NCBI GenBank assembly: GCA_022360595.1
Contig: JAKSCN010000664.1
Span: forward strand, 1-5,196
Source of the DNA: Chromatiales bacterium
GTDB lineage: Bacteria > Pseudomonadota > Gammaproteobacteria > Chromatiales > Chromatiaceae
Reading direction: 5' to 3'
Length of the DNA: 5,196 bases
The notes beneath the pieces are model-generated. The model did not search any database, had not been told where the DNA came from, and saw nothing but the letters and a program-made list of their open reading frames with translations. Numbering within the stretch: position 1 is the stretch's first letter; each line of letters starts with the position of its first letter. The position numbers were made by a program, and so were the translations under genes. Positions 1-5,196 of this stretch are shown here, one piece after another.

Positions 1-164
1 CCAGGCCAGTTATCCACATCGGTGGTGGTGGTCAGCTGGCCACCCTGCTGCATACCGGTGATGATCACCGGATTGAGGTTGGCTCGTGCTCCGTATACCG
101 CAGCGGTATAACCTGCTGGACCAGAGCCCAAAATCAGGAGGCGGCAGTGTTTGGTTTCGCTCAT
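1..164 (-). CDS. trxB: Thioredoxin reductase, N-terminal part (runs off the left edge)
   Basis: This is the start of the NADPH-dependent flavoenzyme that reduces thioredoxin in the cytosol. Only 54 codons plus two bases are present; the family is normally a little over 300 residues, so the NADP domain and the redox CxxC lie outside the window. The visible part begins MSETKHCRLLILGSGPAGYT. It contains the FAD-binding Rossmann motif GSGPAG at residues 13-18, and the segment from GGQLTTTTDVD to NWP at about 41-54 is characteristic of bacterial TrxB. The ATG at 162-164 is preceded by GGAG seven bases upstream, which fixes the start. It is transcribed away from ftsK, and this divergent trxB / ftsK arrangement is usual in gammaproteobacteria. 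Identification is firm; the function is inferred from the family. Confidence 0.96.
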   Translation of the reverse strand, partial: MSETKHCRLLILGSGPAGYTAAVYGARANLNPVIITGMQQGGQLTTTTDVDNWP

Positions 165-171
165 TATGATA

Positions 172-175
172 CTCC
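172..175 (-). promoter_or_regulatory. Ribosome binding site of trxB
   Basis: On the minus strand this reads GGAG, seven bases before the ATG at 164-162. It supports that start over the GTG at 198 in another frame. Confidence 0.75.
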
Positions 176-196
176 GTTGTACAAAGACCCTGTGAC

Positions 197-238
197 ATTA
201 TGTGTCAAACAACAGGTTTAAATCTCTTCAACTGTCAA
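197..238 (-). promoter_or_regulatory. Possible trxB promoter elements (weak)
   Basis: Read on the minus strand, the region before trxB has two perfect TTGACA hexamers (238-233 and 208-203) and a CATAAT box at 202-197, which matches the -10 consensus at five of six positions. None of the pairs has the usual 16-18 base spacing: the CATAAT box directly abuts the nearer TTGACA and is 30 bases from the farther one. The sequence TGACA-N5-TGTCA at 193-207 is also a short inverted repeat that could be an operator. A promoter must lie near here if trxB is transcribed alone, but the exact elements are uncertain. Confidence 0.3.
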
Positions 239-244
239 AAATTT

Positions 245-267
245 CAGTTGGGACGGTAGCCCGACTG
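245..267 (-). terminator. Hairpin followed by a T run, upstream of trxB
   Basis: CAGTTGGG (245-252) pairs with CCCGACTG (260-267): eight base pairs, one of them a G-T wobble, around a seven-base loop. Read towards trxB, the stem is followed by AAATTTTT, which resembles an intrinsic terminator. The T run overlaps the first TTGACA hexamer. It could stop leftward transcription arriving from the pentapeptide gene, or act in the trxB leader if the promoter lies further upstream. Confidence 0.4.
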
Positions 268-286
268 TTCCGAAGAAAAAAGGGCA

Positions 287-320
287 CCGCTAAACCGAGT
301 AATACTACGGAATTTAGCGG
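287..320 (-). terminator. Imperfect 34-base palindrome with a T6 run, candidate terminator
   Basis: CCGCTAAA (287-294) pairs perfectly with TTTAGCGG (313-320). Inside, CCGAGT (295-300) pairs with ACT-A-CGG (304-310) across a three-base AAT loop, leaving a one-base bulge and an unpaired AA at 311-312. On the minus strand the stem is followed after five bases by TTTTTT (281-276). This makes it a plausible terminator for leftward transcripts such as that of the pentapeptide gene, whose stop is about 170 bases upstream. The stem base is only moderately GC-rich and the spacer before the T run is long. Confidence 0.45.
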
Positions 321-487
321 GATAATGGAACCCAATCTGCAGTGCAGCATTTCCTTTGGCTATAGCTGTTTTGCATGCTCAATGTGTGGTTTAAGTTGGT
401 GAATTTGATAAGGTAAATGGCAGGAGTAAGGATTTAAGCATTCGGGTGTTGCTACAAAGCTTGAGTAATGCGTTATGTATATTGGCG

Positions 488-979
488 TTATTGGTGCCGA
501 CAACCCCAACCGCCTTTTTCCGGTGCTGGTCCACAAACCACACCATATTTGAAGCGCGCCCCTTCAAACTGGGTGCCAATGATCTCAATGGACTCAAAAG
601 CGATGTCGATATCAAGGTCGGACATATCTGCGTTGCGCAAATCAGCTCCCGCCAATAAAGTATCCAAAAGAATTACCCCTTTTAGGTTTGCTCCCATCAA
701 ATTGGCGCCACGCAGATTGGTATTTGTGAGATTCGCACCTGCCAGATTGGCGTTATTCAAATTGACGCCTTGCAGATTTAACCCTTCAAGGTCAGTGCCC
801 GATAAATCGCAGCTAACACAGATTTTTGTTTGGAGTAGTTGGCGGAGATTCTCTGAGATTGCTTTTTGGTCCTCTGCATTGGCAGTGGTAAGGAGAGCAA
901 ATAACAAGCAAATTGACCCAACAACACTTTGTTTGTAGCTGGGGCTGTTTCGGCAGTGTAACTGATTGGCGTTGGCCAT
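488..979 (-). CDS. Exported pentapeptide-repeat protein
   Basis: This 163-residue protein has an N-terminal export signal: a polar stretch with K16, a hydrophobic core at about 19-32 and a likely cut after TTANA at residue 35. A short helix leads to ICVSC (53-57). Fourteen uninterrupted pentapeptides follow, with central Leu (later Met and Ile) every five residues from L59 to I124, typified by NLAGANLTNTNLRGAN. This family folds as a right-handed quadrilateral beta-helix; the partner is unknown. After I124 the register slips by one residue and continues as F128, I133, F138, F143. The tail has C149 and C160 around PAPEKGGWG, so with C54 and C57 the mature protein has four cysteines that could form disulfides. 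I chose the ATG at 977-979; an in-frame TTG at 1015 would add 12 residues but neither start has a good ribosome site. Upstream, TATACC-TATACT at 1122-1111 could be a -10 box. Cytosolic gyrase-protecting relatives (Qnr, MfpA) lack a signal peptide, so that role is unlikely. Confidence 0.85.
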   Translation of the reverse strand: MANANQLHCRNSPSYKQSVVGSICLLFALLTTANAEDQKAISENLRQLLQTKICVSCDLSGTDLEGLNLQGVNLNNANLAGANLTNTNLRGANLMGANLKGVILLDTLLAGADLRNADMSDLDIDIAFESIEIIGTQFEGARFKYGVVCGPAPEKGGWGCRHQ

Positions 980-1214
980 CTCGGACTTTAATGTCAATGA
1001 CGTAAAAAGACCCAATGGTTGGAGGATTGAGCGTGTTTTACAAATGTTTGGATAACAGCAACAGATCCTCTGCGCTAAGGGCTTCAGTAACTCTCATACC
1101 CAATGACCATAGTATAGGTATAAATACAATCCAATGCTTACTGTTAACCTTGTGGGTGTGAGATAACACAAAGAGGATGGGAGAAAACTAACGATGTCTT
1201 TATAGATTCGGAAT

Positions 1215-1730
1215 TTATTGGTTATTAAGAAAGTTTTTTTGTGTCTCTTGAATCAATTCTTTGACTGCCTTAGCGTTTTCCACACTATCGAATCCGATGT
1301 ATTCATTATCTTCAAGGAACATAAATGAGGGAAAGTTCTCCTCTAGAGACCACATCTGCTTGGAGTCATTAAGAATGATTGAAGCGCGCTCTTTATGGTA
1401 GTTGCTTAGGCTGATCTGTTCGATCTCTTGCAAGGGGATTGTGACAGTCTTTTTAGTCAAGCCCCTCCATTCAAATATAATGCTCTCCTTTGGTAAATAG
1501 TATGTTGTTATGCGGCATGCGTATGCCTCGAAAAAGAAGCGTACAACAAGTAGGTAGAGGCCGATGGAGAAGAGAGTGAGTGCAATTATCTTATCGGATA
1601 ATGATGCTCCTTGTTCATAGGCATGAAGCAACATACCGGGGATATCCCGAAACCACCAAATAACAAAAGGAATGATAATAACGTCGTAACCTGCTAATTT
1701 AATACCTTGCTTCGGTTTTTGCCGGACCAT
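1215..1730 (-). CDS. Small membrane protein with a bacterial PH-like domain
   Basis: The 171-residue product starts MVRQKPKQGIKLAGYDVIII. It has two hydrophobic segments at about 15-36 (with an internal RD at 28-29) and 48-70, ending in the aromatic stretch VVRFFFEAYACR. A soluble domain follows from about residue 75: YYLPKESIIFEWRGLTKKTV, then IPLQEIEQISL at 98-108, RASIILND at 115-122, PSFMFLED at 134-141, and a C-terminal helix FDSVENAKAVKELIQETQK at 147-165. This order of features matches the bacterial PH-domain membrane proteins of the DUF304 / bPH type, including the QG near the N-terminus and the closing helix. Their biochemical role is not established. The ATG at 1728-1730 has no clear ribosome site in front of it. 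The gene is AT-rich compared with ftsK. Upstream at 1779-1804 is the terminator of the preceding gene, so it probably has its own promoter. No terminator is obvious after its TAA. Confidence 0.8.
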   Translation of the reverse strand: MVRQKPKQGIKLAGYDVIIIPFVIWWFRDIPGMLLHAYEQGASLSDKIIALTLFSIGLYLLVVRFFFEAYACRITTYYLPKESIIFEWRGLTKKTVTIPLQEIEQISLSNYHKERASIILNDSKQMWSLEENFPSFMFLEDNEYIGFDSVENAKAVKELIQETQKNFLNNQ

Positions 1731-1778
1731 AGGATGCTGTCTGAGGAGGGAGCGATCATGGTTTATTGCATACCATAA

Positions 1779-1804
1779 AATAAGGCCGCATCAGCGGCCT
1801 TATT
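1779..1804 (-). terminator. Strong intrinsic terminator after the exported-protein gene
   Basis: AATAAGGCCGC (1779-1789) and GCGGCCTTATT (1794-1804) form a perfect 11-base-pair stem with the four-base loop ATCA. On the minus strand the GC-rich stem runs into TTATTTTAT, a U-rich tail. It lies 32 bases beyond the TAG at 1836-1838 and separates that gene from the PH-domain gene. In the plus direction the T-rich part is short and is followed by AAAG, so it should work mainly leftward. Confidence 0.88.
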
Positions 1805-1835
1805 AAAGTGCTATTACCTATTGATCGAGAGAAGG

Positions 1836-2471
1836 CTAGTTTGCGTTAATTGATACCCACCCCGATTTGCCGCAAGCATATAGCGTATTGTTTACCTCAT
1901 CGAATACCATTCGACCGTAATGAGTTGCTGCAATACAGTCTTGGTTGTTGGGATAATATCCATTTGTGGTATCCAATTTGATAAATCCGCCGTTCACACT
2001 AATCTGCGGTTTATCTGGCAGCAGGTCGGCTGACCAGTCGTTGCTTGGAATGCCCGAGCCACCCCATGCTCCGTTATTTAATTGTGTACCAGTCGCATCT
2101 AATACAGCAACATAGTCGCCAAGTGCAAGACTCGATGCGGGTTGAACAATTTCAAAACCTGTAAGGTGTATATTGCCGTCGGCATATAAAGTGCCGGTAA
2201 AGTTTTCCCGGCCATAAGAACCATTGCTGCCAACCCAATTAAAGTATCCCTTTACTGTAAGGTCATTTCCATCGGCTGTTTGTGATTCGAAGTGTATTGT
2301 AGAGCCATCCCAAGCTGTACCTGCGCTATCCCTACCGGAAATAAGCCATGTTCCCTTGGTGGCGTCAAAACCTGGTGGTATTGCGTGTGCGGGGTTAATT
2401 GAACTAAAGGCGATTAAAAAGAATATCAGAGAGCGTACTACATGTACTGCATATGTAGTAGGTTTCTTCAT
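1836..2471 (-). CDS. Exported protein of unknown function with a C-terminal Cys-bounded module
   Basis: This 211-residue protein begins MKKPTTYAVHVVRSLIFFLI, a clear Sec signal peptide with a likely cut after AHA at residue 30, leaving about 181 residues. I do not recognise a named family. Residues 40-150 look all-beta, rich in Gly, Trp, Asp and Asn: GTWLISGRDSAGTAWDGS, then KGYFNWVGSNGSYGREN with FTGT, then GDYVAVLDATGTQLNNGAWG. Alternating hydrophobic strands and Gly turns suggest a barrel or sandwich that could bind a ligand or polysaccharide, but this is inference. A second small module at 178-208 reads DCIAATHYGRMVFDEVNNTL then YACGKSGWVSI. It has only C179 and C200, which could form a disulfide; similar Cys-GRM-Cys-GWV endings occur on secreted and fibre-like proteins. 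The ATG at 2469-2471 has GGAG seven bases upstream, and a terminator follows at 1804-1779, so this is probably a single-gene transcript. Confidence 0.8.
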   Translation of the reverse strand: MKKPTTYAVHVVRSLIFFLIAFSSINPAHAIPPGFDATKGTWLISGRDSAGTAWDGSTIHFESQTADGNDLTVKGYFNWVGSNGSYGRENFTGTLYADGNIHLTGFEIVQPASSLALGDYVAVLDATGTQLNNGAWGGSGIPSNDWSADLLPDKPQISVNGGFIKLDTTNGYYPNNQDCIAATHYGRMVFDEVNNTLYACGKSGWVSINAN

Positions 2472-2478
2472 TGGGTTT

Positions 2479-2482
2479 CTCC
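2479..2482 (-). promoter_or_regulatory. Ribosome binding site of the exported-protein gene
   Basis: The minus strand reads GGAG, then AAACCCA, then the ATG at 2471. The spacing of seven bases is ideal and fixes the start that gives a full signal peptide. Confidence 0.75.
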
Positions 2483-2574
2483 GTACAACTGGATAATAGA
2501 TAGTGGTGGGCTTAGCCGGCGCGCATTCTAGACACTTTACTGATGATTATCTAGTCGATATGGAACATAGTGTG

Positions 2575-2603
2575 ATACACCGCAGGAACTGTTATTGGTG
2601 TAT
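2575..2603. repeat. Short inverted repeat upstream of the exported-protein gene
   Basis: ATACACC (2575-2581) is matched by GGTGTAT (2597-2603), seven perfect pairs around 15 bases. It lies about 100 bases before the start of the 1836-2471 gene, near a GATAAT box on the minus strand at 2551-2546. It could be an operator or a chance palindrome. The rest of 2483-2700 shows no gene. Confidence 0.3.
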
Positions 2604-2700
2604 GCCGTGAGGCTAGGGCTGTTAACACCTATATATCTTTTCAGATTCTAGGATATAAAATCATATTCATTCCCTAAAACGGGCAGGATAACGGTAAAAG

Positions 2701-2892
2701 CTATTCGTTCTCGTCACTGACCATCACTTGCGGCTCTCCGTCAAAATTGATGGAGACGTCAAAATTGATTGGCCGGCAGCAGACTTGGCAGTCTTCAATG
2801 TAGTTCTGTTGACGGATGGAGCAGTCGACCAATACGGTGATGGTTTCGCCGCAGTAGGGACATTGGATAGGATATTCTTTCAGTTGTTCCAT
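2701..2892 (-). CDS. CPXCG motif-containing cysteine-rich protein
   Basis: This is a 63-residue protein of the small CPXCG cysteine-rich family, which probably binds a metal such as zinc; its cellular role is not known. It starts MEQLKEYPIQ followed by CPYCGETITVLVDCSIRQ. The family signature CPYCG is at residues 11-15, another Cys at 24, and DCQVCCRPI at 34-42 supplies C35, C38 and C39. The pairs C11/C14 and C35/C38 look like a zinc ribbon. An acidic tail closes the protein (SDENE). I chose the ATG at 2890-2892 because family members begin only a few residues before the first CPXC. The frame stays open to a TTG at 3006, which would give 101 residues, but the extra 38 residues are low in conserved character. 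No good ribosome site precedes either start. It is divergent from ftsK across a 220-base gap. Confidence 0.85.
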   Translation of the reverse strand: MEQLKEYPIQCPYCGETITVLVDCSIRQQNYIEDCQVCCRPINFDVSINFDGEPQVMVSDENE

Positions 2893-2958
2893 ATGTTGCC
2901 AGTGGTTGGGTTCTGCCTCATTAAACTCTAACACCCCTTCAGTTTCCAGAGTTGGTGG

Positions 2959-2972
2959 GGCAGAGATCTGCC
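2959..2972. repeat. Near-perfect palindrome between the CPXCG gene and ftsK
   Basis: GGCAGA (2959-2964) and TCTGCC (2967-2972) are perfect inverted arms separated by GA. It sits in the divergent region, about 70 bases upstream of the CPXCG ATG and about 70 bases before the ftsK -10 box. It could be a regulator site for either gene; nothing else supports that. Confidence 0.25.
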
Positions 2973-3041
2973 GGATGTGGGACAAATTAGTGTTAACAGG
3001 TCCCAATTCAAAGTTAGTGGATGATGTTGGACTGGTACTCC

Positions 3042-3050
3042 TGGTATAAT
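3042..3050 (+). promoter_or_regulatory. Extended -10 promoter for ftsK
   Basis: TGGTATAAT contains a perfect TATAAT (3045-3050) preceded by the TGn extension at 3042-3044, which can replace a good -35 element. No strong -35 is seen at the usual spacing; TTGGAC at 3027-3032 is too close. Transcription would begin near 3057 and leave a leader of about 55 bases before the ftsK start. Confidence 0.6.
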
Positions 3051-3102
3051 TGCCAATCTGGACTAAAAAGAGTCTCTAACTGTTTAAATTCATAAGTTTT
3101 TT

Positions 3103-3107
3103 GGGAG
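3103..3107 (+). promoter_or_regulatory. Ribosome binding site of ftsK, supporting a GTG start
   Basis: GGGAG lies five bases before GTG at 3113-3115. No in-frame ATG occurs until residue 38, inside the first membrane helix, and the frame has a stop (TAA) at 3077-3079. This makes the GTG the likely start. Confidence 0.7.
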
Positions 3108-3112
3108 ATAGG

Positions 3113-5196
<2,084 letters not shown>

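Larger units (their letters stand above)
165..487. other. Gap between trxB and the pentapeptide gene; no gene seen
   Basis: This 323-base stretch holds the trxB leader and promoter region and two hairpins (245-267 and 287-320). A plus-strand frame from GTG at 202 to 402 could encode 66 residues, but it has no ribosome binding site, no recognisable motif and an unlikely composition, so I do not call it. No remnant of lrp, the gene that sits here in E. coli, is visible. Bases 321-487, just downstream of the pentapeptide gene, show nothing I can name. Confidence 0.6.

Noticed and set aside
10..198. Minus-strand frame of 62 residues rich in His, overlapping trxB
   Set aside because: It is a different frame of the trxB coding region, which has the clear FAD motif and ribosome site.
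202..402. Plus-strand frame of 66 residues beside trxB
   Set aside because: It begins at GTG without a ribosome site, runs across both hairpins and shows no family motif.
468..938. Plus-strand frame with a repeating pattern such as RFAPIKLAPRRL
   Set aside because: It is the antisense shadow of the pentapeptide repeats; their 15-base periodicity creates repeats on the other strand. It has no ribosome site and the minus-strand gene is clearly coding.
165..1214. Integron cassette sites (attC) between the accessory genes
   Set aside because: One gene per spacer with palindromes suggested cassettes, but I could not find the paired GTTRRRY / RYYYAAC core sites, and the palindromes differ from one another.

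Overview
The window looks like gammaproteobacterial chromosome. Its two ends are core genes in the divergent trxB / ftsK order that is common in that class: the first 54 codons of thioredoxin reductase on the minus strand at the left edge, and a long, unfinished ftsK on the plus strand at the right edge. In Escherichia coli lrp lies between these two genes. Here no lrp is visible, and the interval of about 2.9 kb holds four minus-strand genes. The nearest lineage cannot be fixed from this sequence. The short-linker FtsK and the CPXCG zinc-ribbon neighbour would suit a Chromatiales-like or pseudomonad-like relative, but that is an inference.

Layout from left to right: trxB 5' end (1-164, minus). 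A 323-base gap follows (165-487) with two hairpins, each followed by a T run when read towards trxB. Next come an exported pentapeptide-repeat protein (488-979, minus), a small two-helix membrane protein with a bacterial PH-like domain (1215-1730, minus), a strong intrinsic terminator (1779-1804), an exported protein of unknown function with a short C-terminal Cys-bounded module (1836-2471, minus), a short CPXCG-type cysteine-rich protein (2701-2892, minus), and a 220-base divergent region carrying an extended -10 promoter for ftsK (3113 to the window end, plus).

The three genes between 488 and 2471 look accessory. They are separated by gaps of 105 and 235 bases, one gap contains a terminator, and they are visibly more AT-rich than ftsK. 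They are therefore probably separate transcription units, not an operon, and I see no evidence that they act together. Two of the three products are predicted to leave the cytoplasm and the third is a membrane protein, so the shared theme is the cell envelope. FtsK (division-site DNA pumping) and TrxB (cytosolic thiol redox) are housekeeping genes.

I found no CRISPR array, tRNA, rRNA, transposase, integrase or recognisable defence or toxin system. The items most worth a second look are the exported pentapeptide protein with its paired cysteines and register slip, the unnamed exported protein at 1836-2471, and the tandem hairpins upstream of trxB.
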